Position numbers and translations under genes: made by a program. A DNA stretch of 37,130 nt from Lactobacillus gallinarum DSM 10532 = JCM 2011 (GTDB lineage Bacteria; Bacillota; Bacilli; Lactobacillales; Lactobacillaceae). This document shows positions 1 to 7,344 of the stretch, in pieces (position 1 is the stretch's first letter; each line of letters begins with the position of its first letter). The stretch lies in contig NZ_AZEL01000078.1 in assembly GCF_001434975.1 (NCBI RefSeq), positions 460 through 37,589 of the forward strand. Direction: 5' to 3'. Below the pieces are notes generated by a model. That model worked only from the letters and a program-made list of their open reading frames with translations, made no database searches and was not told the DNA's origin.

Positions 1-345
1 TTGGCTCAAGAAATGCGAGACTTGCTCAAGCAAATAGCTGAAGATAATCAAATCAAAATTGAAAAAATGGAAATAATGCCTGAACATATTTATTTGCTTA
101 TCAGCTTTAGACCATCAAAATCAGGTTCAAGCGTAGTCAAAGCACTCAAAGGAAGAAGTGCTTTTTTATTCTTCAAGAATCATCCCGAAATTAAGCAAAA
201 CAAGATGTGGGGCGGACATTTATGGTCACCCAGCTATTACTTTGGCACGGTAGGAAATATGTCTAAAGAAGTAGTAGAAAAATACATTAATGACCAGATC
301 TACAATGCCATTTCTGGCGGCAAGCCCTATCCATCCCCGCATTAA
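1..345 (+). CDS. tnpA: IS200/IS605-type Y1 transposase (TnpA), 5' end outside window
   Basis: This is the C-terminal ~114 residues of a small HUH/Y1 transposase, which cuts and rejoins single-stranded DNA through one tyrosine. Family traits are the EHIYLLISF segment (about residues 28-36), the VVKALKG helix, the GGHLWSPSYY segment and the late VEKYINDQ helix that carries the presumed catalytic tyrosine. The usual family length is about 130-155 residues. The first ~20-40 residues therefore probably lie left of base 1, and the TTG at base 1 is unlikely to be the real start. The second histidine of the HUH motif is tyrosine here (HIY), so activity is doubtful. The stop codon lies in the loop of a GC-rich hairpin that could belong to the element's right end. 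Confidence 0.8.
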   Translation: MAQEMRDLLKQIAEDNQIKIEKMEIMPEHIYLLISFRPSKSGSSVVKALKGRSAFLFFKNHPEIKQNKMWGGHLWSPSYYFGTVGNMSKEVVEKYINDQIYNAISGGKPYPSPH

Positions 346-356
346 AATACGGGGAT
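333..356 (+). repeat. Hairpin at the 3' end of tnpA (IS200/605 right-end-like)
   Basis: ATCCCCG (333-339) and CGGGGAT (350-356) form a 7-bp stem with a 10-nt loop that contains the TnpA stop codon. IS200/IS605 elements carry sub-terminal hairpins recognised by TnpA, so this may be the right-end structure. It could also serve as a terminator, because T-rich sequence follows. I cannot place the cleavage site. Confidence 0.45.
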
Positions 357-422
357 TTTCGGGCGTTTTTCATTAAATTAATTTTTTTCATCATAAAACC
401 TCATTTCGTTACTTCTATTTTA

Positions 423-450
423 TTGTAAATTGGGCAAAAATTGTTACAAT
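423..450 (+). promoter_or_regulatory. Promoter for the XRE/membrane-protein pair
   Basis: TTGTAA (423-428), a 16-bp spacer and TACAAT (445-450) make a plausible sigma-A promoter. It lies about 40 bp upstream of the regulator's start codon. Confidence 0.4.
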
Positions 451-463
451 GTGAAGTAAACTA

Positions 464-481
464 CATGAAGTAGATTTCATG
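464..481. promoter_or_regulatory. Inverted repeat just upstream of the XRE gene (candidate operator)
   Basis: CATGAA (464-469) and TTCATG (476-481) are perfect 6-bp arms around a 6-bp spacer. They lie downstream of the predicted -10 and immediately before the start of an XRE regulator. That is a typical position for an autoregulatory operator, but nothing in the sequence proves binding. Confidence 0.4.
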
Positions 482-490
482 TTTTAGGGA

Positions 491-715
491 GTGATCAAAA
501 TTCCAAATCTAGTTAAACAATATCGAAAAGAAAATAAAATGACACAACGGGAGGTTGCCGAAAAGGTGCGCGTGACAGAGCGCACAATTATTTCAGTGGA
601 GAAAGGGAAATATAAGCCTTCCATTGTTTTAGCTTATAAACTGGCTAAATTATTTGGGACAGATATTGAAACTTTATTTTGCTTGAAGGAGTTTGTTGAA
701 AATGAAGAAGAATGA
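491..715 (+). CDS. Small XRE-family (Cro/CI-like) DNA-binding protein
   Basis: The 74-residue protein is almost entirely one helix-turn-helix domain: LVKQYRKENKMTQREVAEKV, then VTERTIISVEKGKYKPS, then LAYKLAKLFGTDIETLF. Compact regulators of this kind commonly control the gene beside them. The GTG at 491 directly abuts the AGGGAG ribosome-site sequence, which is tight. An ATT at 500 would have better spacing, so the exact start is uncertain. The gene overlaps the next ORF, which encodes a four-helix membrane protein. This matches a common Firmicute arrangement of an XRE protein with a small membrane partner. An inverted repeat at 464-481 may be its operator. Confidence 0.85.
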   Translation: MIKIPNLVKQYRKENKMTQREVAEKVRVTERTIISVEKGKYKPSIVLAYKLAKLFGTDIETLFCLKEFVENEEE

Positions 716-1154
716 TAAAAAGAGAAAAATTAAATACGCTATAAGTACAGTATTCTTTCTGATCATAACTATTATAGACATGGTTGATTTATATAATGAT
801 ATTTTTAATGGGCGAGGTCACACTATCAAAGATTTAGTTTGGTTAGTAATTTTGATTTTGGTAACCTTGGGTAATTACTATCTAATGAAAGATATTGGTA
901 CTATTGACGATGATGATGAACGTGATGATTATGTCCAGATGAAGACAGATTCTACATCGTATCATATTCTTGAATGGATCATAATTATTGCTAGTGTGGC
1001 TTTTTCAGCTTGGGGAGTTATTCTATATTCCAAAAACGGAAATGAGCAATTGGCCTTTGTTTTAATTATTATTGGAGCAGTTTTATCATCAATTTGGATA
1101 TTAACGATTATTATTAATTTCATTATTTGGTTAGTTAATTATTATAAAAATTAA
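702..1154 (+). CDS. Small four-helix membrane protein, partner of the XRE regulator
   Basis: I do not recognise a named family with certainty; it resembles the small DUF2178-like membrane proteins found next to XRE regulators. The 150 residues have a lysine-rich N-terminus and four hydrophobic segments at roughly residues 12-28, 43-61, 88-107 and 115-145. An acidic, presumably soluble loop (IGTIDDDDERDD) sits between helices 2 and 3. ATG 702 is preferred to the in-frame TTG 693 because GAAGGAG (685-691) is properly spaced from it. It overlaps the regulator gene by 14 bp, which suggests translational coupling. A role in sensing or responding to an envelope signal is inference only. Confidence 0.75.
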   Translation: MKKNDKKRKIKYAISTVFFLIITIIDMVDLYNDIFNGRGHTIKDLVWLVILILVTLGNYYLMKDIGTIDDDDERDDYVQMKTDSTSYHILEWIIIIASVAFSAWGVILYSKNGNEQLAFVLIIIGAVLSSIWILTIIINFIIWLVNYYKN

Positions 1155-1168
1155 AGGAGAATACAGTA

Positions 1169-2032
1169 ATGAAAATTGGATTTATTGGTACTGGCGTAAT
1201 GGGGACTGGCATTATTAATAATTTACTAAAGAATAATTATGACGTCACAGTTTACAACAGAACTAAGGCTCACGCTCAACCTGTCTTGGATAATGGAGCC
1301 AAGTGGGCAGACAATCCTGCCGAATTAACTAAGCAGGTAGATGTTTTATTCACGATGGTAGGCTTTCCACAAGATGTTGAGAACATTTATTTTGGAGAAA
1401 ATGGGATCTTCGAAACAGCCCAAGCAGGGCAGTACATCATTGACATGACCACTAGTAAACCAAGCTTAGCCCAAAAGATTGGTCAAACTGGTGAAGATAA
1501 GAGGATTCATATTTTTGATGCACCTGTTTCTGGTGGTGATATTGGCGCCAAAAAGGGGACATTAACAGTCATGATTGGTGGACATGAAGAAGATCTTGAT
1601 CAATTACGTGATATCTTCATGACCTTTTCAAGTAAATTGAATTACTTCGGTCCCTACGGTAGCGGTCAACATGCTAAGATGGCTAACCAAATTATGATTG
1701 CCGGAACTATGACTGGTATGACGAAGATGCTTGTTTATGCAAAAGCTGCTGGACTTAACTTGGAACAGGTTTGTCAAACACTACAATCTGGTGCTGCAGA
1801 AAACTTTAGTCTAGGATCTTATGGTCCACGTATACTAAAAGGTGACTATACCCCTGGCTTTTTTGCCAAACATTTTTTGAAAGACTTACGTATTGCTCTC
1901 GAAGAAGCAGAAAAGATGAACTTAGACTTACCTTCAACCAAAGAGGCAAAACATTTATATGAAGTTTTAGTTGATGACAAAAAACTAGGTAATGATGGCA
2001 CACAAGCTTTAATTAAATTGTGGTGGAAATAA
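1169..2032 (+). CDS. NAD(P)-dependent beta-hydroxyacid dehydrogenase (HIBADH/GarR family)
   Basis: The 287-residue protein starts with a Rossmann motif (KIGFIGTGVMGTGI) and carries the family substrate-binding signature DAPVSGGDIGAKKGTLTVM near residues 118-134. The catalytic-lysine region follows (GQHAKMANQIMIAG, about 166-179). Members reduce or oxidise 3-hydroxyisobutyrate, tartronate semialdehyde, 6-phosphogluconate-like or succinic-semialdehyde substrates; the substrate here cannot be read from sequence. The length is normal for the family. A good AAAGGAG ribosome site precedes the ATG. The stop codon overlaps the rarA start (TAATG), so the two are probably co-translated, although their functions look unrelated. 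Confidence 0.9.
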   Translation: MKIGFIGTGVMGTGIINNLLKNNYDVTVYNRTKAHAQPVLDNGAKWADNPAELTKQVDVLFTMVGFPQDVENIYFGENGIFETAQAGQYIIDMTTSKPSLAQKIGQTGEDKRIHIFDAPVSGGDIGAKKGTLTVMIGGHEEDLDQLRDIFMTFSSKLNYFGPYGSGQHAKMANQIMIAGTMTGMTKMLVYAKAAGLNLEQVCQTLQSGAAENFSLGSYGPRILKGDYTPGFFAKHFLKDLRIALEEAEKMNLDLPSTKEAKHLYEVLVDDKKLGNDGTQALIKLWWK

Positions 2033-3294
2033 TGTCTTTCAGAACACCTCTGGCAGATAAAATGCGACCGCAAACACTGAATGATATGGTAGGCCAACAA
2101 GATTTTCTTGGTAAAGGAAAACCTCTTCGTCGAATTATTGAACAAAAAGTCAATATTTCTCTAATTTTATGGGGACCACCAGGTACTGGAAAATCTAGTT
2201 TAGCCCAAATCATAGCTAAGCAATTTGATTATCCTTTAGCAAAATTTAATGCCTCAATCGACAATAAAGCTAAATTAGATCAATTTATCAAAACTTATCC
2301 TTATCAGCCCTTTGTTTTGCTTATTGACGAGATTCATCGAATGACTAAAAACCTACAAGATTTTCTTTTGCCATATTTGGAAAATGGTCATATTCTGCTT
2401 GTCGGTGCAACAACTGAAAATCCGATTATGTCAATAGTTCCAGCTGTACGTTCTCGTTGTCAGATTTTTGAATTTAAAGCATTAAGCGATCAAGATATTG
2501 AGATAGTTTTAAAATGTGCCACAACAGAAGTTCTCAAATTGAAAGATGAACAGATTGAAACGGATGCATTGAAATTAATAGCTATTGCAGCAGATGGTGA
2601 TCTACGTGTTGCGTTAAATATATTAGAAACAGTTCATGCAATTAATCCTGAAGAATTAACTGTTCAAGATGTTAAAAACTTTGCTAAAGGACAGAATTTT
2701 AGCTATGACAAAAAGGCAACTAAACATTACGACTATTTAGCTGCCTATTCAGACTCTATGGCTGGTTCAGATACAGATGCTGCACTTTATTATTTAGCAG
2801 TTTTATTGAAAAATGGAGACTTGCAATCTGTTGTCCGCCGGTTAAGAGAAATTCCATATACTTATATTGGTTTGGCCAATCCGCAACAGGTTACTCAAAT
2901 AGTCACGGCTGCTAATCAGGCGGAAAAGGTGGGGATGCCTAAAGCGAAGTATCCTTTGATATTTGCCACTATGTTGATGTGCATTTCACCAAAATCTGGT
3001 TCTTTTGATGAAATTTGGGATAAGTTAGACAAAGACACTGAACATCCTAGTCAACACCCCATGCCTCGAGGGTTACGTGACATGCATTATAAGCATTCTG
3101 AAGAAATTACCGGTGGTGGTTTGATTAAAAGCCCATTTGCTGAACCACATCAGATTGCAAAGCAAAATTACATGCCTCAAGGTTTGGAAGGAAAAAGATA
3201 TTACTATCCTAAAGATAACGCCAATGAAAAAAGACTAAGTGAGCAATATTTAAAATTGCATCGATATATCTATGGTGAAGATTACAAGAACTAA
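2032..3294 (+). CDS. rarA: Replication-associated recombination protein A (RarA/MgsA AAA+ ATPase)
   Basis: This 420-residue clamp-loader-like AAA+ ATPase acts at stalled replication forks. Visible landmarks are the N-terminal PLADKMRPQTLNDMVGQQDF segment, Walker A (WGPPGTGKSS, about residues 47-56), Walker B with DEIHR (about 97-101), sensor 1 (VGATTENP), an arginine-finger region (PAVRSRCQIFEF) and the C-terminal tetramerisation region with a conserved HPMPRGLRDMHYK stretch. ATG 2032 is preferred over in-frame GTG codons at 2020 and 2023 because it begins the conserved N-terminus and overlaps the preceding stop as TAATG with GGTGG just upstream. The gene looks intact. Confidence 0.93.
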   Translation: MSFRTPLADKMRPQTLNDMVGQQDFLGKGKPLRRIIEQKVNISLILWGPPGTGKSSLAQIIAKQFDYPLAKFNASIDNKAKLDQFIKTYPYQPFVLLIDEIHRMTKNLQDFLLPYLENGHILLVGATTENPIMSIVPAVRSRCQIFEFKALSDQDIEIVLKCATTEVLKLKDEQIETDALKLIAIAADGDLRVALNILETVHAINPEELTVQDVKNFAKGQNFSYDKKATKHYDYLAAYSDSMAGSDTDAALYYLAVLLKNGDLQSVVRRLREIPYTYIGLANPQQVTQIVTAANQAEKVGMPKAKYPLIFATMLMCISPKSGSFDEIWDKLDKDTEHPSQHPMPRGLRDMHYKHSEEITGGGLIKSPFAEPHQIAKQNYMPQGLEGKRYYYPKDNANEKRLSEQYLKLHRYIYGEDYKN

Positions 3295-3391
3295 CAATAT
3301 TTAAAATTATGTAAACTAACTTTTAGTAGGCTTGTAAAAGCTAATTTCTTCAGCTAAAATAGCTTTAGTTAAATTATAGGAGTTGAAAGAA

Positions 3392-3622
3392 ATGACAACT
3401 AACGAAAAAATCATTACTTTAGTGAAACCTGAATACTTGAAAAAAATTCCTGCTATTTTTCGTAAACATGCAACTAATAATACTTGTAAATTAATCGCTA
3501 AAGAATATCCTGATTTATATGCTGCTTTTGAAAAGGAACCTAGTGATGAACAAAAGCAAAAAATGACTAAACTTGTTAACGGCATTTTCGAGGAAAGAAT
3601 GAAAAAACATAATATGCTTTAA
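3392..3622 (+). CDS. Small conserved-looking protein of unknown function
   Basis: A 76-residue, lysine-rich, soluble and mostly helical protein that I do not recognise. ATG 3392 is chosen over TTG 3383 because TAGGAG (3377-3382) is correctly spaced only for the ATG. It has one cysteine, no membrane segment and no signal peptide. It follows rarA by about 95 bp and is closed by a strong terminator at 3631-3667, so it may share the rarA transcript. Confidence 0.6.
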   Translation: MTTNEKIITLVKPEYLKKIPAIFRKHATNNTCKLIAKEYPDLYAAFEKEPSDEQKQKMTKLVNGIFEERMKKHNML

Positions 3623-3630
3623 AATAATAG

Positions 3631-3667
3631 AACTACAGACTTATGCAGATAGGTTCTGTAGTTTTTT
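3631..3667 (+). terminator. Rho-independent terminator
   Basis: AACTACAGA (3631-3639) pairs perfectly with TCTGTAGTT (3655-3663) and runs into a T tract. It closes the rarA region transcript. Confidence 0.85.
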
Positions 3668-3702
3668 GTTTGTTTAATTTTTGAATATTGATCATACTAA
3701 AA

Positions 3703-4682
3703 ATGAAACTTTTAATTGCTGGTGCCGGCTTTATTGTACAAGATTGGCTTCAAATAACTAAGGATTTGTCAAAAGTGGAATTAACTGGAATTGCTGGTAC
3801 AGAAAACGATTTAACTACTATGAAAGAATTAGCTAAACAATATAATATTCAAAATATTTATACTGATTATGCAACTGCTTTAAGGGAAACAAATGCTGAT
3901 ACAGTATATGTAGCCGTACCTAACTTCCTGCACTACTCATTTGTCAAACAAGCATTATTAGCTAATAAAAATGTGATTTGTGAAAAGCCATTCACTGTTA
4001 AATACGATGAATTTAAGAAATTAAAACAGTTGGCATTAGAAAAAGATCTAATTCTAGCTGAAGCAATTACCAATCAATATTTAACAAACTATCAAGGATT
4101 AAAAGATAAATTGCCTGATTCTAGGTCTAATTAGAATTGTGTCCATGAATTACTCACAATAATTCTCACCGTTACAAAGCTTTTAAAGAGGGAAAAATTT
4201 TACCAGTATTTGACCCTAAAAAGGGTGGTGGTGCTCTGATGGATCTGAACATTTATAATATCCACTTTATAGTGGGACTTTTCGGGGTGCCAAAATCAGT
4301 TGAATATTTAGCCAATATTCAACGTGATGTTGATACATCTGGTATTTTGCTACTGGATTATGGTGATTTCAAAGTTTTATCAATTGCAGCAAAAGATTCA
4401 GGAGCACCTGTAACTTCAACTATCGAAGGAGAAAATGAAACAATTGTAGTTAATGGACCAGCTAATGTCATGGATTCATTTGATATTTACCATAACAGTG
4501 AAAAACTACAACATATTGATAAGAAAGTATATCCTCATCGAATATTTGAGGAGTTTAAAGAATTTAACCGGATGATAGAAAAACATGACATGTCCAAATG
4601 CAAAAAAATGCTCAACCATAGTGACGAAGTAATGCAAGTTTTACAAAAGGCCGTTGAAAGCGCTGGGCTTAAGCTGGAATAG
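3703..4682 (+). pseudogene. Gfo/Idh/MocA-family oxidoreductase, broken by two frameshifts
   Basis: Three reading frames in succession encode one protein. Frame 1 (from ATG 3703) gives the Rossmann N-terminus and the conserved VAVPNFLHYSFVKQALLA and NVICEKPFT segments. Frame 2 (about 4124-4160) gives LGLIRIVSMNYSQ. Frame 3 (to 4682) gives YKAFKEGKILPVFDPKKGGG and the C-terminal domain. The breaks lie near 4121-4124 and between about 4158 and 4168. An intact gene would encode about 325 residues, normal for NAD(P)-dependent sugar or inositol-type dehydrogenases. No strong ribosome site precedes 3703. Neither fragment keeps both domains, so function is very probably lost. Confidence 0.85.
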
Positions 4683-4691
4683 GAGGAAAAC

Positions 4692-5557
4692 ATGAAATTC
4701 ATATTCTAAATGGTGATAGAAGAGAAATTATTAATTTAGCTGTAAGTATTGAAGCTCGAAGTAACCACCCATTAGCAAAAGCAATTGCTAAATTAGCTGA
4801 TGAAAAGATAGATCATATTACTACTAATACAATTAAAGGAAAAGGAATTTCTGCTACTTTAGAAAACGATAAATACTATTTAGGTAATTTAGCATTAATT
4901 GAAGAGCATACTTTTGTTAATGCAAAACTAACTAAAGTAGTTAATAAATTAAGCAATTTAGGTAACTCTATTGTCATTTTTTCTAACACTGATCAAAGTA
5001 TGTTAGCAGTCTTTGGCATTAAGGACCGACTTCGACCAGAATCTAAAGCTGCATTGCTTAAATTAAAACAACTTGGGATTAAAAAACTAGTGATGCTCTT
5101 AGGCGATAATCAAGAAACAGCAAAACAAATTGCGGCAGAGTTGCCAATTGATGAAGTACATGGACAAATGTTACCTGCAGATAAAGCGCAATTTATTAAA
5201 AACGAACAAGCAAATGGTCATCATATAGCTTTTATTGGTGACGGAGTCAATGATAGTCCTGCCCTAGCTAATGCTGACGTTGCTATTGCTATCGGTAGTG
5301 GTACCGATGTAGCAATTGACGTGGCAGATATTGTTTTGGTGAAAAATGACTTACGTAAAATTGACTATGCCTTAGCAATTTCTAAGCGAACTGTCTTGAA
5401 CATGAATGAAAACATTGCAATTGCATTATTAACCGTACTGCTATTGTTCGTTGGATTGTTTGCGGGTTATGTTGAAATGGCTAGTGGCATGTTTATCCAT
5501 GAATTTAGTATTTTAGTCGTTATCTTAAATGGGATGCGCTTAATTAAAAATTATTAA
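4692..5557 (+). pseudogene. Remnant of a heavy-metal P-type ATPase (N-terminal half deleted)
   Basis: In the frame ending at 5557 the sequence encodes the nucleotide-binding and last membrane part of a P1B-type ATPase: EARSNHPLAKAI (the HP motif), the GDNQETAKQIA segment, FIGDGVNDSPALANADVAIA and two C-terminal membrane helices. The metal-binding domain, the first membrane helices, the TGES actuator, the CPx motif and the DKTG phosphorylation site are all absent. The strong ribosome site AGGAGG (4681-4686) and ATG 4692 lead into a five-codon peptide that stops at once. An N-terminal coding region therefore seems to have been deleted, with the start fused out of frame to the tail. The next gene encodes an HMA domain, which fits a former metal-efflux cluster. 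Confidence 0.85.
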
Positions 5558-5579
5558 AAACTTGATGACCGTCAAGTTT
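5558..5579 (+). repeat. Inverted repeat after the P-type ATPase remnant
   Basis: AAACTTGA (5558-5565) and TCAAGTTT (5572-5579) form an 8-bp stem with a 6-nt loop. No T tract follows, so it is a weak terminator, a processing site or an operator for the next gene. The sequence does not decide between these. Confidence 0.4.
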
Positions 5580-5633
5580 CTAAGAAGAAAAAAGATTTAG
5601 AATTTAATATGTAATGATGAAAGGAAGATATTT

Positions 5634-5864
5634 ATGCAAAAAGTAATGATGAAGTTAGGTGGCATGACTTGTCCATCTTGTTTAACCAAAATTGAAAAAG
5701 CTGTTGAAAACGTTAATGGCACTGATCAAATTAAGGTTTTGTTCAACGCTGGCAAATTAAAGTTTGTAATGGATTCAAACAAGACCAACACAGATGATGT
5801 GAAGAATGCTATCGAAAAAATGGGTTATGAAGTTATGGACATTAAAGAAAAGGAGATTAATTAA
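5634..5864 (+). CDS. HMA-domain metal-binding protein (CopZ-like)
   Basis: A 76-residue single heavy-metal-associated domain with the metal site GGMTCPSC at residues 9-16 and the usual beta-alpha-beta-beta-alpha-beta pattern ending in IEKMGYEVMDIKE. Such proteins carry Cu(I) or another soft metal to P1B ATPases. A good AGGAAG ribosome site precedes the ATG. It follows the ATPase remnant and its stop directly abuts the start of the ferritin-like gene, so these belonged to one operon. With the ATPase deleted its partner may be missing, unless it serves the CopB at 13858. Confidence 0.88.
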   Translation: MQKVMMKLGGMTCPSCLTKIEKAVENVNGTDQIKVLFNAGKLKFVMDSNKTNTDDVKNAIEKMGYEVMDIKEKEIN

Positions 5865-6416
5865 ATGAATTCAGAAGAAGCATACCAATCAGAACTAAAG
5901 CAAAGTTAAATAGACCATCACACTCCCACGGTCGGAGCAATGGTTGGTCATATCATTGCTAACTTATTAATTCACTCCTTAAAAATTAGCCAAGCTAAAT
6001 TCTTTACCAAAGGTAATGCTAGTTTATTTTTATGTCAATATGCTCCTAAATGGATTGAATACGAACAAACAGAGTTCAACAAATTAAACCAAATTTTGGT
6101 AAATAATGGCGAAAGTATTCCTACAACCACCGACCAATTTAAAGAATATACTATGCTCGAAGAAAATGGAGCTACAAAATACGAAAAGGGTAACGATCAA
6201 TTATTTACATTAGTAAAAGACTTTGATACGCAAATTCTTTTTATTACTAAGGCTATTACTCTAGCCCAAAATGAAAATTGGCCAGAATTAAGTGCGAACT
6301 TAGTAGAATTATTATCATGGATTAAAGAACAAATTCGCCAATCACAAAACTTTTTGAATCACGATTTGCGTGAAGGATTGTATACTGAAGAAGACGATGA
6401 TGATGACGATTTTTAA
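5865..6416 (+). pseudogene. Ferritin-like/Dps-like protein gene with an in-frame stop at codon 15
   Basis: ATG 5865 has a good AGGAG site and follows the HMA gene's stop directly. Fourteen codons later there is an in-frame TAA (5907-5909), after which the same frame continues unbroken to 6416. Reading through gives about 183 residues with IDHHTPTVGAMVGHIIANLL near the N-terminus, a helical bundle, and an acidic tail ending in EEDDDDDDF. I read it as a ferritin-like or Dps-like metal-binding protein on the pattern of histidines and acidic residues in long helices; this is moderately sure. A product from ATG 5940 (158 residues) is possible but would lack the first histidines. A single base change, for example GAA to TAA, would explain the stop. 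Confidence 0.7.
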
Positions 6417-6433
6417 ATAAAGGAAGTCTTTAA

Positions 6434-7087
6434 ATGGCAGAGTTATGTGTTCAGTTAGTCCCACTATTTAATGCATTGCCTATAGATGAACAAATGCAAA
6501 TAGAAGAGCTAGTTCATCACCAAAATTATCGAAAAAATGAGTTAGTCTTGGATCCCACTTCAAATAGTAATTTAATAATTCTTGCTCATGGTAGCGCTCG
6601 TCTTTATACCTTGAACAAAGAGGGACATGAGAATGTTATTCAAGTCTTGAAAACTGGAGATTATGCTGGTGAAAATTGGTTATTTGGTGAGGCTAATACC
6701 AATACCTACGTTGAAGCCACAGAAGATAGTGAAATTTGTTTACTGAATCGCAATGACTTTTTAGCTTTGATGAAAAAACAACCGGAATTAAGCATAAAGC
6801 TCCTAGAACAAAACATCATTAAAGTACGTGCCTTGCAGAAACAAATACAATTATTAAGTCTTCCTAAAGTAGAGGATAGACTACTTAATTATTTGCAGAC
6901 TTATGCCAAAAAAGTAGGACATAAATCATTTATACTACCATTAAAAATGAAAGATTTAGCACTTTATTTAGGAACTACACCAGAAACTTTATCCCGTAAA
7001 TTTATTTTACTCAAAAAACGAGGAGTCTTAAAAAGAAAATTGAGACAAATCCAACTATTATTTAAAAAATCAATTGACAATAAATAA
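6434..7087 (+). CDS. Crp/Fnr-family regulator (FLP-like, possible redox sensor)
   Basis: The 217-residue protein has an N-terminal cyclic-nucleotide-like beta-roll (about residues 20-115), a dimerisation helix (about 118-140) and a C-terminal winged helix with LALYLGTTPETLSRKF as the recognition region. It lacks an FNR-type iron-sulfur cysteine cluster. It has cysteines at positions 5 (MAELC) and 102 (EICLLN), close to the pair reported to form a redox-active disulfide in the FLP protein of Lactobacillus casei. Thiol-redox control is therefore a reasonable inference. It closes the metal/ferritin-like cluster and is the last gene before the cysteine-leader transporter operon, whose promoter lies inside its 3' end. 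Confidence 0.85.
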   Translation: MAELCVQLVPLFNALPIDEQMQIEELVHHQNYRKNELVLDPTSNSNLIILAHGSARLYTLNKEGHENVIQVLKTGDYAGENWLFGEANTNTYVEATEDSEICLLNRNDFLALMKKQPELSIKLLEQNIIKVRALQKQIQLLSLPKVEDRLLNYLQTYAKKVGHKSFILPLKMKDLALYLGTTPETLSRKFILLKKRGVLKRKLRQIQLLFKKSIDNK

Positions 7088-7102
7088 GCATGAGTTTACA
7101 CT
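7074..7102 (+). promoter_or_regulatory. Strong sigma-A promoter for the leader ORF and ABC operon
   Basis: A consensus TTGACA (7074-7079), a 17-bp spacer and TACACT (7097-7102) predict a start near 7109. That is about 37 nt before the leader ORF at 7146. The -35 box is inside the last codons of the Crp/Fnr gene. Confidence 0.65.
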
Positions 7103-7145
7103 AATAGTCAATGGAAGTTACTAAAAGTAAGAAAGGAGTACCAAC

Positions 7146-7253
7146 ATGTTGAATTTACAAGCTATATGTCATAACTGTGTATGTTGTCCAAAAGACAATA
7201 CTTTTTTGCATACGCTAATTCAGCATGACGTACTTCGATATATTTATAGTTAA
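7146..7253 (+). CDS. Cysteine-rich 35-residue leader peptide ORF
   Basis: ATG 7146 is preceded by a near-perfect GAAAGGAG ribosome site at a normal distance. The 35-codon frame ends at TAA 7251-7253. Cysteines fall at residues 8, 11, 13 and 14 (AICHNCVCCPK), so four of seven consecutive codons are Cys. The four proteins of the downstream operon hold about one Cys in roughly 975 residues. The sequence coding GTATGTTGTC..GACAATAC can form a hairpin over the last Cys codons. A terminator follows 25 nt after the stop, and then come the genes for a CjaA-like cysteine/cystine importer. I infer a regulatory leader rather than a functional peptide. An alternative is a metal-binding Cys-rich leader. 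Confidence 0.65.
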   Translation: MLNLQAICHNCVCCPKDNTFLHTLIQHDVLRYIYS

Positions 7254-7278
7254 CTTGGTTTTTTAATTTAGCTATTTT

Positions 7279-7317
7279 AAGGATCTACGAACTGAATTGG
7301 TTCGTGGATCCTTTTTT
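7279..7317 (+). terminator. Strong intrinsic terminator in the ABC-operon leader (candidate attenuator)
   Basis: AAGGATCTACGAAC (7279-7292) pairs over 14 positions (one G-T) with GTTCGTGGATCCTT (7300-7313), and a T run to 7317 follows. It lies downstream of the operon's promoter and leader ORF and only 27 nt before the first structural gene. It cannot be merely the end of the upstream gene; transcripts must pass it to express the transporter. I did not find a convincing competing antiterminator pairing by eye. Confidence 0.8.
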
Positions 7318-7344
7318 GTTTGGTCTTTGGGAGGGTAAGATCTT

